Source of the DNA: HKCCE3408 sp039183205
Lineage (GTDB): Bacteria > Pseudomonadota > Alphaproteobacteria > Rhodobacterales > Rhodobacteraceae
DNA: 64,000 nt
Direction of reading: 5' to 3'
NCBI GenBank assembly: GCA_039183205.1
Contig: JBCDBR010000021.1
Span: forward strand, 5,330 to 69,329
Part shown: in pieces, positions 18,281 to 26,545 of the stretch
Layout of the letters: every line of letters begins with the position of its first letter
Position numbering within the stretch: the first letter of the stretch is position 1
Made by a program: the position numbers and the translations under genes
The notes under the pieces: generated by a model
What the model was told of the DNA's origin: nothing
What the model saw: the letters and a program-made list of their open reading frames with translations, nothing else
Databases searched by the model: none

Positions 18281-18745
18281 TCAATCCATGAGGTTCAAGT
18301 CGCGCAGATGTGGCCGGTCGGCCACGACGGGAAAGCAATCGGCAATAGGCGGAAACTTGATGCCGTATACCGCATGGCTCACCTTCCAAAGCCCGTCTTT
18401 GCAATGGATGCGCGCCCGCGCGGGGTAGGGCGGTATCAACCGGTGACTGTGCCGGATCACATGGGTGACCCAATCGCCAAGGATGGTGTTTTCGTCTTCG
18501 AACACAGCAGAGGCCACAATGCGCAGATAATCGGTAACACCATTGCCGCGCAATGCACGGCTGACCGAAAAGAACTGGGGCCGCAATTCGGTTGCCGAAT
18601 GATAGACCGCCTCGGAATCTTCGGTAATCAAGATGTGCGGAAAACTCACACGTTTGAAGAATTCGTCCGCATCTGATGCCAAAATGGCCGCAGCACCTTG
18701 ATCGAGAAACTCTTGCAATAGCGCTTTGGCGTCTTCGTCGCGCAT
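18281..18745 (-). CDS. SnoaL/NTF2-like protein, unknown role (second of a tandem pair)
   Basis: A 154-residue cytosolic protein with the same general layout as its neighbour at 17785: N-terminal helices (AKALLQEFLDQGAAAIL), then strands around SFPHILITEDSEAVY, RIVASAVFEDENTILGDWVTH and RIHCKDGLWKVSHAVYGIKF. The two share short islands such as YLR, a V/T-THVI-type strand and the D-G-L-W turn, consistent with an old duplication. The upstream signal is weak (GGGAG too far from the ATG). No catalytic residues can be named. It lies between the thiolase and fadJ-type genes. Confidence 0.65.
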   Translation of the reverse strand: MRDEDAKALLQEFLDQGAAAILASDADEFFKRVSFPHILITEDSEAVYHSATELRPQFFSVSRALRGNGVTDYLRIVASAVFEDENTILGDWVTHVIRHSHRLIPPYPARARIHCKDGLWKVSHAVYGIKFPPIADCFPVVADRPHLRDLNLMD

Positions 18746-18846
18746 CGTGTTGCCGGCCGCTCCCTAAATGCCCCTGCCGGGGCTGTTCTTGCGGCGATAT
18801 ATCAGAACGAGCGTGCATCGAAAACTGTCCGAAAGGCCAAGTCGGC

Positions 18847-20058
18847 TTAGACCCGCTCAAGGATTGTGGCCGAGCCCATGCCGGAGGCGACACACAGCGT
18901 GGCAAGCCCCACCTCCTTATCGGCGCGCTCCATCTCGTCGAGCAAGGTGCCCAGGATCATCGCGCCCGTGGCGCCCAGCGGATGGCCCATCGCAATCGCG
19001 CCGCCATTGACGTTCACGCGCGTCGGGTCGGCGTCAAAGGCTTGCAAGAACCGCAACACAACCGCCGAGAATGCTTCGTTGACCTCGAAAAGATCGATAT
19101 CGCCAAACGCCATCCCCGTCTCGGCCAGGATCTTCTCGGTCACGGGCACGGGGCCGGTGAGATTGATCGTCGGATCGGTGCCAATTTTCGCGTTGGCCTT
19201 GATCCGCGCGCGCGGCGCCAGGCCGTGTTTCTCGCCAAATTCCCTTGATCCGATCAAGATCGCAGCGGCGCCGTCGACGATGCCAGAAGAATTTCCGGCA
19301 TGGTGGATGTGGTTGATCCGTTCGAGATGCGGATATTTCATCAACGCCACGGCATCAAAACCGGGCATTACCTCACCCATTTCCGCAAAGGCCGGCTTGA
19401 GACCGCCTAAAGACTGCATGTCCGTTCCGGGCCGCATGTATTCGTCGCGGTCAAGAATGGTTAGGCCGTTTTGGTCGGTCACGGTAACGACCGACTTGGC
19501 AAAACGGTCTTCGGACCAGGCCTTGGCCGCGCGCGCCTGACTTTCCATAGCAAAGGCATCACATTCATCGCGTGAAAACCCGTATTCGGTCGCAATGATG
19601 TCGGCCGATATTCCTTGCGGCACAAAATAGGTTTCCATCGCGATCGTCGGGTCGGCGGCAATCGCTGCACCGTCCGAGCCCATGGCCACGCGGCCCATCA
19701 TCTCTACTCCGCCAGCGATATAGCCATCGCCTGCGCCGCCGCGCACTTGGTTGGCGGCGAGGTTCACGGCTTCTAAGCCGGAGGCGCAGAACCGGTTGAT
19801 TGATAGGCCCGGGATCGATTCATCGAGATCGGAGGCGAGAACCGCCGTGCGCGCCAAGCAGCCGCCTTGTTCGCCAACTTGGGTTACGTTGCCCCAGATG
19901 ACGTCCTCGACGGCGTGACCTTCCAAATTGTTGCGTTCTTTCAGCGTGTTCAGCGTGAATGCAGATAACCGAGCAGACGTCACTTCATGCAGGGATCCGT
20001 CTTTGCGGCCTTTGCCGCGCGGTGTGCGGATCGCGTCGTAGATATAAGCATCTGTCAT
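18847..20058 (-). CDS. acetyl-CoA C-acyltransferase (thiolase)
   Basis: A 403-residue thiolase. The nucleophilic Cys is in SINRFCASGLEA (about residue 91), the catalytic His in AMGHPLGATGA (about 359) and the second Cys in LCVASGMG (about 389). Enzymes of this type carry out the last step of beta-oxidation, cleaving 3-ketoacyl-CoA with CoA. The start at 20058 matches the family N-terminus (AYIYDAIRTPRGKG); the longer frame to 20103 overlaps the GST gene. The location beside FadJ-type and acyl-CoA dehydrogenase genes supports degradation and not a biosynthetic thiolase. Confidence 0.93.
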   Translation of the reverse strand: MTDAYIYDAIRTPRGKGRKDGSLHEVTSARLSAFTLNTLKERNNLEGHAVEDVIWGNVTQVGEQGGCLARTAVLASDLDESIPGLSINRFCASGLEAVNLAANQVRGGAGDGYIAGGVEMMGRVAMGSDGAAIAADPTIAMETYFVPQGISADIIATEYGFSRDECDAFAMESQARAAKAWSEDRFAKSVVTVTDQNGLTILDRDEYMRPGTDMQSLGGLKPAFAEMGEVMPGFDAVALMKYPHLERINHIHHAGNSSGIVDGAAAILIGSREFGEKHGLAPRARIKANAKIGTDPTINLTGPVPVTEKILAETGMAFGDIDLFEVNEAFSAVVLRFLQAFDADPTRVNVNGGAIAMGHPLGATGAMILGTLLDEMERADKEVGLATLCVASGMGSATILERV

Positions 20059-20071
20059 GTCTGTCTCCGTC

Positions 20072-20701
20072 TCAAGCGGTCCATGCGCGTGGCATGAGAT
20101 CATAGGGGTGGGCCCAGCCGTCGAGGCTGGTGAGGTTCACCATCCAGCGGTCAATTTCGGGGTATTTTGCGCGGTCAAAGCCGAACTCTTCGGGATAGAA
20201 TAGATATCCGCAGCAGGTGAAATCGGCATTGGTTGGACCGTCGCCGACAATCCAATCGCGGTCCGCAAGATGTTTGTCGAGAATGCCGTAGGCGCCCTCA
20301 ACGCGCGCTTGCAGAAATCCGATGACATCGGCGTTGCGCCGTTCCTGTGGCAAGTAGTTCATTTGGAACCGAACGATGCCGGCCATAGAGCTGAGTTTGT
20401 GGTTATCCCATAGGATCCAGCGCAAGACCTCGCGCGACTCGTCTGCGTCCTTGCCACCAAATTTGCCCGTTTTCTGGGTCAGATAGTCTTGGATCACGCC
20501 GGACTGCGACAGCTTAACATTCCCATCGATTAAGACGGGCGCCTCGCCCATTTCATTGACATCGCGGCGATAGGGATCGCGTCGCGTTTCACCCTTAAAA
20601 AAATCAATACTGACCGGCTCCCATTCCAGCCCGTGCAGGTTGAGCGCCAGGGCCGCCTTATAAGAGTGGCCGGATTCTCCGAAGCAATGTAGTTTGATCA
20701 C
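20072..20701 (-). CDS. glutathione S-transferase family protein
   Basis: About 209 residues: an N-terminal thioredoxin-like domain (VIKLHCFGESGHSYKAALAL, then GEAPVLIDGNVKLSQSGVIQDYL, with the cis-Pro APVL and the SQSG glutathione gamma-Glu site) and a C-terminal helical domain. The GTG at 20701 is chosen because GGGGAGG precedes it by eight bases and the family begins just there; an ATG twelve codons upstream would add unrelated residues. The catalytic Ser/Cys is probably in FGESGHS. The stop lies 13 bases from the thiolase start, so it is probably co-transcribed. Confidence 0.85.
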   Translation of the reverse strand: MIKLHCFGESGHSYKAALALNLHGLEWEPVSIDFFKGETRRDPYRRDVNEMGEAPVLIDGNVKLSQSGVIQDYLTQKTGKFGGKDADESREVLRWILWDNHKLSSMAGIVRFQMNYLPQERRNADVIGFLQARVEGAYGILDKHLADRDWIVGDGPTNADFTCCGYLFYPEEFGFDRAKYPEIDRWMVNLTSLDGWAHPYDLMPRAWTA

Positions 20702-20760
20702 CTTGGCGCCTCCCCGCGCGTTTGGGTCAGTGGTCAAGGCCGGCCCGCGGCCCTGCGACG

Positions 20761-20973
20761 TTATTTTTTTCGGTCTTCCAATTCCGAGTTAAAGATGCGC
20801 AGCCGCGCGGTCAGGTTTTCTTCGTCGATGACGCTGTTCCAGTTTTCGAACAGAAAAGACAGGAATTCTCCCTCGTCGAGGCCAGCCTGGTCGCTCATCC
20901 GTCGCATCATCCGATATCCATCCTCACTCATCGCGAGGTGTGGTCTTCGGGTGAGACGGAGGCGTCTGGGCAT
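20761..20973 (-). CDS. small acidic protein, unknown
   Basis: A 70-residue soluble product beginning at ATG 20973 with GGGGAG seven bases upstream. It starts Arg-rich (MPRRLRLTRRPHL) and becomes acidic and helical (GEFLSFLFENWNSVIDEENL). The start is one base beyond the stop of the GFA-type gene, so it is translated as part of the acyl-CoA dehydrogenase operon. I do not recognise a family. The same frame stays open for another 124 codons upstream, but that stretch overlaps the GFA gene and reads as non-coding. Confidence 0.6.
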   Translation of the reverse strand: MPRRLRLTRRPHLAMSEDGYRMMRRMSDQAGLDEGEFLSFLFENWNSVIDEENLTARLRIFNSELEDRKK

Positions 20974-20974
20974 A

Positions 20975-21364
20975 TTAGGTCTCCCCGGGCAATGAATGGG
21001 CGGAATCAAGCCAATCCGGCTTTGCATCGGCGAAAAAGGCCAGCACTGGTGCAAAATCAAGATCCGCCGTACCCGCAGTAAGCGCAATCGTCGGACGTCC
21101 GATGCCCTGATAGAACAGACTTGTTCCGCACGTCGCGCAGAATCCGCGTTCGGCAACGTCAGACGATCTATGCACGGCCGGCGTACCCGTCCAGTGCAGT
21201 GCTTTGACCTCAACACTGACAAAGCCCGCCACCGCCGCGCCGGTCGCGCGTCGGCAATCGTCACAATGGCACAAAATTTGCTCCGCCGGGCCGGCATCGA
21301 CCACGTAAGAAACAGCGCCGCAATAGCAGTGTCCCGAAAAGCCATTGAGCTCCGTCCGGGCCAT
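20975..21364 (-). CDS. GFA-family protein (glutathione-dependent formaldehyde-activating fold)
   Basis: A 129-residue zinc-binding protein. The family Cys pattern is complete: GHCYCGAV, then ILCHCDDCRRATG and GFCATCGTSLFY. Members bind zinc and often a thiol adduct; catalytic roles outside S-hydroxymethylglutathione synthesis are mostly unproven. The start ATG overlaps the acyl-CoA dehydrogenase stop (TGATG), which fixes the start and indicates coupling. Its function in this operon is unknown. Confidence 0.85.
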   Translation of the reverse strand: MARTELNGFSGHCYCGAVSYVVDAGPAEQILCHCDDCRRATGAAVAGFVSVEVKALHWTGTPAVHRSSDVAERGFCATCGTSLFYQGIGRPTIALTAGTADLDFAPVLAFFADAKPDWLDSAHSLPGET

Positions 21365-23139
21365 CAGAAATTCGCCGCCTCCAAGGCCATGACCGTATCG
21401 CCGCCCGATTGAATGCGCGCCAGATGCGTTGCCGTCATCGGCAGTTGCCGGGCCATATAGTACCGCGCGGTTGCGAGCTTGGTGTTGTAAAAGTCCGGAT
21501 CCGTCGTCCCGGCCTTTTTGGCGACAAGCGCGGCTTTGGCCATCTGCGCCCACATGTAGCCCAGGCAAACATGTCCGAAGAGATGCATGAAGTCATTGGA
21601 CCCGGCGAGCGCGTTGTTGGGGTTTTTCATGCCCTCTTGCATGAAGTACATCCCCGCCGCTTGGAGGTCCTTCGACGCAGATTTAAGCGGCGCGGTGAAC
21701 TCGGACATACCAGCGACCTCGGCGTTGTCCTTGATGAAGGTCTTTACGTGATCGAAGAAGGCCATGACGTGCTTGCCGCCATCTTGTGCCAGCTTCCGAC
21801 CAACAAGATCGAGCGCTTGGACCCCGTTCGCGCCTTCGTAGATCATTGCGATACGGGCATCACGGGAAAACTGCGACATGCCCCATTCTTCGATATAGCC
21901 ATGACCCCCATAAAGCTGCTGCGCCCGGATCGTCATGTCGTAGCCTTGATCGGTCAAAAATCCTTTGATCACAGGTGTGAGCAACGAAATTAACCCGTCG
22001 GCGTCCTGATCGCCGTTGCGATGGGCGGCATCGATCATCGTCGAGCCCCATAGCAAAAACGCTCGGCCCGCTTCAACAAAGCTCTTTTGATCCATCAGGC
22101 TGCGGCGAACGTCAGGATGGACGATCAACGGATCGGCCGGACCGTCCGGGTTTTTAACGCCGGTCACATCCCGGCCTTGCAGACGGTCCTTGGCGTAGTC
22201 GAGCGCGTTTTGATAAGCAATCTCAGCTTGCGCCACCCCTTGCATACCAACGCCCAAACGAGCCTCGTTCATCATGGTGAACATCGCCCGCATGCCTTTG
22301 TGCTCTTCACCCAGCAGATAGCCCGTAGCTGCGTCGTAATTCATCACGCAGGTCGAGTTTCCGTGGATACCCATCTTCTCTTCGATCTTGCCGCAAGACA
22401 CGCCATTGCGCGCACCCAAACTGCCGTCTTCTTTGACCAGGAATTTCGGCACGATGAACAACGAGATGCCTTTGACACCGTCGGGACCACCCGGGATTTT
22501 GGCCAACACCAAGTGAATGATGTTGTCAGCCATGTCGTGCTCTCCGGCGGAGATGAAGATTTTTTGGCCGGTGATTTTGTAGCTTCCATCGCCCTGGGGC
22601 TCGGCCTTGGTCCGCATAAGACCAAGATCGGTGCCGCAATGCGGCTCGGTCAGGTTCATCGTGCCGGTCCAATCGCACGAGACCATTCGCGGCAGGTAGG
22701 TTGCCTTTTGATCTTCGGTGCCATGGGCCAGAATTGCCGATGCCGCCCCATGGGTCAGGCCTTGATACATCGTAAACGCCTGATTGGCGGCCGAGAACAT
22801 TTCTCCAACCGCCGTGCCGACAACGTAAGGCATGTTTTGACCGCCGAATTCCTCCGGCATGTCGATGCCCGGCCAGCCGCTCTCTTTCATCTGCTCGAAG
22901 GCGTCCTTGAAACCTTTTGGGGTGCGCACGACGCCGTTTTCTAAAATGCAACCCTCGGTGTCGCCGACAACATTAAGGGGGTGAAGCACTTCGGACGCAA
23001 TCTTGCCCGCCTCGTCAAGCACGGCGTTTGTAAAGTCGGGTTCAAGATCGGCATAACCAGGGATTTCCATTGCTGAAATCGCAAGCACCTCGTGCAGCAC
23101 GAATTGCATGTCTTTTGTCGGTGCAGTGTATGTTGGCAT
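21364..23139 (-). CDS. acyl-CoA dehydrogenase, long DmdC-like form
   Basis: A 591-residue flavoprotein dehydrogenase. It has the extra N-terminal helix (YTAPTKDMQFVLHEVL) and extended C-terminal domain of the long form that includes DmdC, the 3-methylmercaptopropionyl-CoA dehydrogenase of DMSP demethylation. Flavin and substrate blocks are MNLTEPHCGTDLG and KIEEKMGIHGNSTC; the catalytic base is the Glu of IYEGANGVQALDLVGRKL. Length and blocks do not separate DmdC from fatty acyl-CoA paralogues. The downstream thiolase and FadJ-type genes favour general beta-oxidation, and no other dmd gene is in view. The MerR gene at 23164 lies 24 bases upstream. Confidence 0.88.
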   Translation of the reverse strand: MPTYTAPTKDMQFVLHEVLAISAMEIPGYADLEPDFTNAVLDEAGKIASEVLHPLNVVGDTEGCILENGVVRTPKGFKDAFEQMKESGWPGIDMPEEFGGQNMPYVVGTAVGEMFSAANQAFTMYQGLTHGAASAILAHGTEDQKATYLPRMVSCDWTGTMNLTEPHCGTDLGLMRTKAEPQGDGSYKITGQKIFISAGEHDMADNIIHLVLAKIPGGPDGVKGISLFIVPKFLVKEDGSLGARNGVSCGKIEEKMGIHGNSTCVMNYDAATGYLLGEEHKGMRAMFTMMNEARLGVGMQGVAQAEIAYQNALDYAKDRLQGRDVTGVKNPDGPADPLIVHPDVRRSLMDQKSFVEAGRAFLLWGSTMIDAAHRNGDQDADGLISLLTPVIKGFLTDQGYDMTIRAQQLYGGHGYIEEWGMSQFSRDARIAMIYEGANGVQALDLVGRKLAQDGGKHVMAFFDHVKTFIKDNAEVAGMSEFTAPLKSASKDLQAAGMYFMQEGMKNPNNALAGSNDFMHLFGHVCLGYMWAQMAKAALVAKKAGTTDPDFYNTKLATARYYMARQLPMTATHLARIQSGGDTVMALEAANF

Positions 23140-23163
23140 CGGATCCTCCCTGGTCGTCGTGGG

Positions 23164-23589
23164 CTATTCCGCTGCCCTGGCGGGCTGAGCGGCAGTGTTC
23201 AACATGTCCTCGACAAGCTTCATTTGCGATTTCATCTCGTCAATCACGATGTCGAGTTCCCGACGCCGCGATTCCAATTCGGACATACGGTCGCGCGCGA
23301 CATCCAGCGTGCGCGCAAGCTGAGTCGCTTGACCATCGCCAAGTTCGTAGAGGTCCAAAAGCTGGCGAATTTCCTCCAGGCTAAAGCCAAAACGCTTGCC
23401 CCGAAGAATGAGTTTAAGCCGTGCGCGGTCGCGCCGGGTAAAGAGCCGTTTCTGCCCTTCGCGGATTGGAAACAGCAATTCCTTTGCTTCATAAAACCGC
23501 AAAGTGCGGGGCGTTACATCGAAAGCGTCGCACATCTCTCGAATGGTCATGATCTCTGCATTCATGATCGGATCCATCTCGTCAAACAT
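23164..23589 (-). CDS. MerR-family regulator of the acyl-CoA dehydrogenase operon
   Basis: A 141-residue regulator: winged helix-turn-helix at about residues 14-85 (MTIREMCDAFDVTPRTLRFYE, then LFTRRDRARLKLILRGKRFGFSLEEI) and a C-terminal dimerisation coiled coil. It has no effector Cys pair, which argues against metal sensing and fits the LiuR-like subgroup that controls acyl-CoA degradation genes in proteobacteria. Internal Met codons at 23565 and 23550 are alternative starts. The paired palindrome-type sites at 23642-23689 lie 53 to 100 bases upstream and suggest autoregulation of a merR-acyl-CoA dehydrogenase transcript. Confidence 0.85.
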   Translation of the reverse strand: MFDEMDPIMNAEIMTIREMCDAFDVTPRTLRFYEAKELLFPIREGQKRLFTRRDRARLKLILRGKRFGFSLEEIRQLLDLYELGDGQATQLARTLDVARDRMSELESRRRELDIVIDEMKSQMKLVEDMLNTAAQPARAAE

Positions 23590-23641
23590 CTTGTTTCTGG
23601 CCTCGATGTGCAGGTCTCGTTTCTGCCTTACAAGATTTGCT

Positions 23642-23689
23642 GACGTTTACGTAAACAAGACGTTGCGTCACTTTGATGTTTACGCAACG
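23642..23689. promoter_or_regulatory. paired operator-like sites upstream of the MerR gene
   Basis: GTTTACGTAAAC at 23645-23656 is a perfect 12-base palindrome. The half GAyGTTTACGyAA recurs at 23642-23654 and 23675-23687, exactly 33 bases apart, about three helical turns. In addition CGTTGCGT (23661-23668) and ACGCAACG (23682-23689) form an 8-base inverted repeat with a 13-base loop. MerR-type activators typically bind such palindromes between promoter elements. That this is the MerR operator is inferred from position and symmetry. Confidence 0.6.
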
Positions 23690-23795
23690 AAAGCCAAAAC
23701 CGCCATCGAAAGACGAAACAATATTTGGTTGCGCGCAGCGGCAGGAATTTGAAGAAGGTAAGGTTTTCCGTAGTCTCTTTGACGACCGCGTTCGA

Positions 23796-24167
23796 TTAGC
23801 CAAACGGACCGGCTGTTGCGTTGCGCAAGGCTCTGAGCTCTGCGATTGCCTTTTCGAGGTCGTCGCGTTGGGCGGCCAAAACCTCCAATTGACCATCCGC
23901 CAGCGCCACCCAGGCCTTTTGCTGCTCTTCGCCTTCCGGGTCCGCGTCGTAAAGTTCCAACCATTGCCGGACCTGTTCGAGGCTGAAGCCAAATCGTCTG
24001 CCACGCAAAATCAGCGTCATGCGGGCGATCTCGCGCGGGCCGTAGAATCGTGCGCGTCCTTCACGTTCGGGGGCCAACAGCTCGATATACTCATAATGCC
24101 GGAGTGTGCGTGGCGTCACCTCAAACCGCGCGCACATTTGTTTGAAATCCAGACGCTCTTCAGTCAT
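23796..24167 (-). CDS. MerR-family transcriptional regulator
   Basis: A 123-residue regulator closely resembling the one at 23164: the DNA-binding part reads CARFEVTPRTLRHYEYIELL and FYGPREIARMTLILRGRRFGFSLEQVRQWL, followed by a helical dimerisation arm (LEVLAAQRDDLEKAIAELRAL). Met 24167 is chosen over the frame start at 24209 because the helix-turn-helix begins soon after. The tandem arrangement of two similar MerR genes suggests duplication. It has no metal-binding Cys residues. The target is unknown; the acyl-CoA operon or the divergent thioesterase genes are the nearest candidates. Confidence 0.83.
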   Translation of the reverse strand: MTEERLDFKQMCARFEVTPRTLRHYEYIELLAPEREGRARFYGPREIARMTLILRGRRFGFSLEQVRQWLELYDADPEGEEQQKAWVALADGQLEVLAAQRDDLEKAIAELRALRNATAGPFG

Positions 24168-24254
24168 GCCATATGCATAGGGTTGTGGATGTCGCAACCA
24201 GTTTAGCAACGCTGCGCGGCTTTAAAAACCGCTTCTGGGGAGCGCCACGTAAAA

Positions 24255-24695
24255 ATGAGCCTAAATGACGAAGACAGGGTCCGGATTGCATCGCAACTCG
24301 TTGAATCACTTCCGTTTTCGCGCGCACTTAACATGAGGTTGGATCGAATCGAGGTTGGCATTGCTGAACTGTCGATGCCGTGGTCGGCTGATCTCGTCGG
24401 GGATCCGGACACGCAAGTGATCCATGGCGGCGCCGTATCGGCGCTGATGGATACCTGCGGCGGCGCTGTGGTGATGAGTGTTCTACCGGCAGGCGGAACG
24501 ACGGCCACATTGGACCTGCGCATTGACTATATGCGCTCGGCTCGACCCGGCCAGCGCATCACCGCGCGCGCGGAATGTCATCACGTGACCCGCTCTGTCG
24601 CGTTTGTTCGGGCGCGTGCATGGGATGACGACATTGACCGGCCTGTGGCAACCGCAACAGGAGCGTTCACCGCGATATCGGAGGCGGGCGCATGA
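24255..24695 (+). CDS. PaaI-family thioesterase (hotdog fold), copy 1
   Basis: A 146-residue single hotdog-domain acyl-CoA thioesterase. VIHGGAVSALMDTCGGAVVMS is the family signature: the HGG turn at the start of the hotdog helix with the catalytic Asp in the helix. TLDLRIDYMRSARPGQRI is the second conserved strand. It is expected to hydrolyse aryl- or acyl-CoA in the cytosol. The next gene overlaps its stop by four bases (ATGA) and encodes a second hotdog protein, so the two may form a heteromeric enzyme or have different substrates. Confidence 0.88.
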   Translation: MSLNDEDRVRIASQLVESLPFSRALNMRLDRIEVGIAELSMPWSADLVGDPDTQVIHGGAVSALMDTCGGAVVMSVLPAGGTTATLDLRIDYMRSARPGQRITARAECHHVTRSVAFVRARAWDDDIDRPVATATGAFTAISEAGA

Positions 24696-25192
24696 ACCGG
24701 CCGCGCCCTGAACCGGTCGAAGCGGTCAAGCGTCGCCGCGACGCGGCATTGCGGGCGCTGATCACGCGCGTGCCCATGATTAATTTCATGGGTATCCAAT
24801 TCGATCGCCGCGGCGACGAGCTGACCGCCATCATGCCCTTCGATGAAAAGCTGATCGGAAACCCAGTCCTCCCAGCTTTGCATGGCGGCGCCACGGCGAC
24901 CTTTCTGGAAAGCGCCGCCATCATTGAGCTGAGCTTTCGCCTGCTTTGGGATGAGGTCGAGGCGGGCCGCATCATGCCCGAGGCCCTGTCGGGATACCGT
25001 ATGCCCAAGACGATTGATTTCACGGTCGATTACCTGCGGTCGGGTCTGCCTCGCGACGCCTATGCGCGGGCGCGCGTTAACCGATTTGGTCGCCGCTATG
25101 GCAGTGTCCATGTGGAGGCTTGGCAAGATCATCGCAATCGCCTGTTTGCACAAGCAACGGGCCATTTCCTGATGCCACAACGAGACACCTGA
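24692..25192 (+). CDS. PaaI-family thioesterase (hotdog fold), copy 2
   Basis: A 166-residue hotdog protein with a 30-residue charged N-terminal extension before the domain. ALHGGATATFLESAAIIELSF takes the place of the HGG helix, with Glu at the position usually occupied by the catalytic Asp, a known variation among hotdog thioesterases. TIDFTVDYLRSGLPRDAYARA is the second signature strand. It overlaps the preceding thioesterase gene by four bases and the MATE gene by one, forming a three-gene unit. Confidence 0.86.
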   Translation: MNRPRPEPVEAVKRRRDAALRALITRVPMINFMGIQFDRRGDELTAIMPFDEKLIGNPVLPALHGGATATFLESAAIIELSFRLLWDEVEAGRIMPEALSGYRMPKTIDFTVDYLRSGLPRDAYARARVNRFGRRYGSVHVEAWQDHRNRLFAQATGHFLMPQRDT

Positions 25193-26526
25193 TGGCCGCA
25201 GGCGCGCCGATCAGCGGACCGGAGGCGGAGCTGACACATTCCCGCGTCGTGCGGATGGCGTTGCCGGTGGTGTTGTCGAACGCAACGGTCCCCTTGCTCG
25301 GTGCGGTCGATACCGGCGTGGTTGGGCAGTTGGGCGAAGCAGCACCCATTGGCGCCGTCGGTGTCGGCGCGGTCACCTTGGCAACGGTCTACTGGATTTT
25401 CGGCTTTCTGAGGATGGGAACGGCGGGGCTCACGGCACAGGCCGTGGGCGCGAACGATCGCGCCGAGACGTCGGCGCTGATGACCCGGGTCTTGATGATT
25501 GCCGGTAGCGCGGGCCTGGCCCTGATTGCGCTTCAGGGCGCGATCTTTTGGGGCGCTTTTCAAATTGCCCCGGCCAGTGCCGAGGTCGAAATGCTAGCGC
25601 GCGATTACATGGCAATTCGAATTTTCTCGGCCCCCGCAGCGATTGCAATTTACGGGATTGGCGGCTGGCTGGTCGCGCATGAACGTACGGGCGCGCTCTT
25701 TTGGATGCAGCTTCTGAGCAACGGGCTTAATATCGTATTGTCGATCTGGTTCGTGCTCGGTCTTGGCTGGGGTGTTGAGGGCGTGGCGCTGGCAACGCTG
25801 ATCTCTGAATGGGCCGGTCTGGCGTTCGGGCTTTGGCTGACCCGGGAAGCCTTCGCCCACCGCGATTGGCGCGATTGGCCGAAGGTGTTTGACCGCCAAC
25901 GGCTGGTGCGGATGGCCGCGGTGAATACCGATATCATGATCCGGTCTGTTATTCTCATGGCAGGCTTCACAAGCTTCATCTACCTGGCGGCCAATTACGG
26001 TGACGATGTTCTCGCGGCAAACCAGGTGCTGCTGCAATTCGTCTATGTCTCTAGCCATGCCATGGATGGGTTCACCTTTTCTGCGCAAGCCCTTGTTGGC
26101 CAAGCCGTCGGCGCGCGGGTGCCGGCGCAGCTCCGTTTGGCCGTCAAGCTCAGCTTTACGTGGGCGTTCGCAAGTTGTGCGGTTTTGACCGTCATCTTTG
26201 CAGTTTGGGGCGGTGCGATTATCGACCTGATGACCAGCGCAGAGGAGGTGCGCGCGGCCGCGCGCAGCTATTTACCATGGATGGTCGTCACACCCCTTTT
26301 GGGCTGTGCGGCCTGGATGTTTGACGGGGTCTTTGTCGGGGCCACGCGGACGCGCGATATGCGCAATATGATGATCGTGTCGGCGCTCATTTACGTGATC
26401 TGCCTTGCCGTTTTATTGCCGCGGTTCGAAAATCACGGGCTTTGGGTCAGCATGATCGTTTTTTTTGTCGCCCGAGGTGTGTCCTTGGGCCTGCGATATC
26501 CGGCCTTGGAAAGGACAGCTGGCTAG
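25192..26526 (+). CDS. MATE-family multidrug/toxin exporter, DinF-like
   Basis: A 444-residue polytopic inner-membrane protein with about twelve hydrophobic segments. N-terminal RMALPVVLSNATVPLLGAVDTGVVG and the matching block after the midpoint (ANQVLLQFVYVSSHAMDGFTFSAQALVGQAVGA) are the two-lobe MATE repeat; the second is characteristic of the DinF branch. Such proteins export drugs or small toxic compounds in exchange for Na+ or H+. The start at 25192 shares its A with the preceding stop (TGATG), fixing it over the longer frame to 25120. The pairing with thioesterases hints at export of a hydrolysed acyl compound, but this is inference. Confidence 0.9.
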   Translation: MAAGAPISGPEAELTHSRVVRMALPVVLSNATVPLLGAVDTGVVGQLGEAAPIGAVGVGAVTLATVYWIFGFLRMGTAGLTAQAVGANDRAETSALMTRVLMIAGSAGLALIALQGAIFWGAFQIAPASAEVEMLARDYMAIRIFSAPAAIAIYGIGGWLVAHERTGALFWMQLLSNGLNIVLSIWFVLGLGWGVEGVALATLISEWAGLAFGLWLTREAFAHRDWRDWPKVFDRQRLVRMAAVNTDIMIRSVILMAGFTSFIYLAANYGDDVLAANQVLLQFVYVSSHAMDGFTFSAQALVGQAVGARVPAQLRLAVKLSFTWAFASCAVLTVIFAVWGGAIIDLMTSAEEVRAAARSYLPWMVVTPLLGCAAWMFDGVFVGATRTRDMRNMMIVSALIYVICLAVLLPRFENHGLWVSMIVFFVARGVSLGLRYPALERTAG

Positions 26527-26545
26527 CGCCGTCTTGGCCAGCCTG

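Noticed and set aside
21364..23139. Assigning dmdC and a DMSP demethylation pathway
   Set aside because: The long-form architecture fits DmdC, but no dmdA, dmdB or dmdD is in view and fatty acyl-CoA paralogues share the same features.
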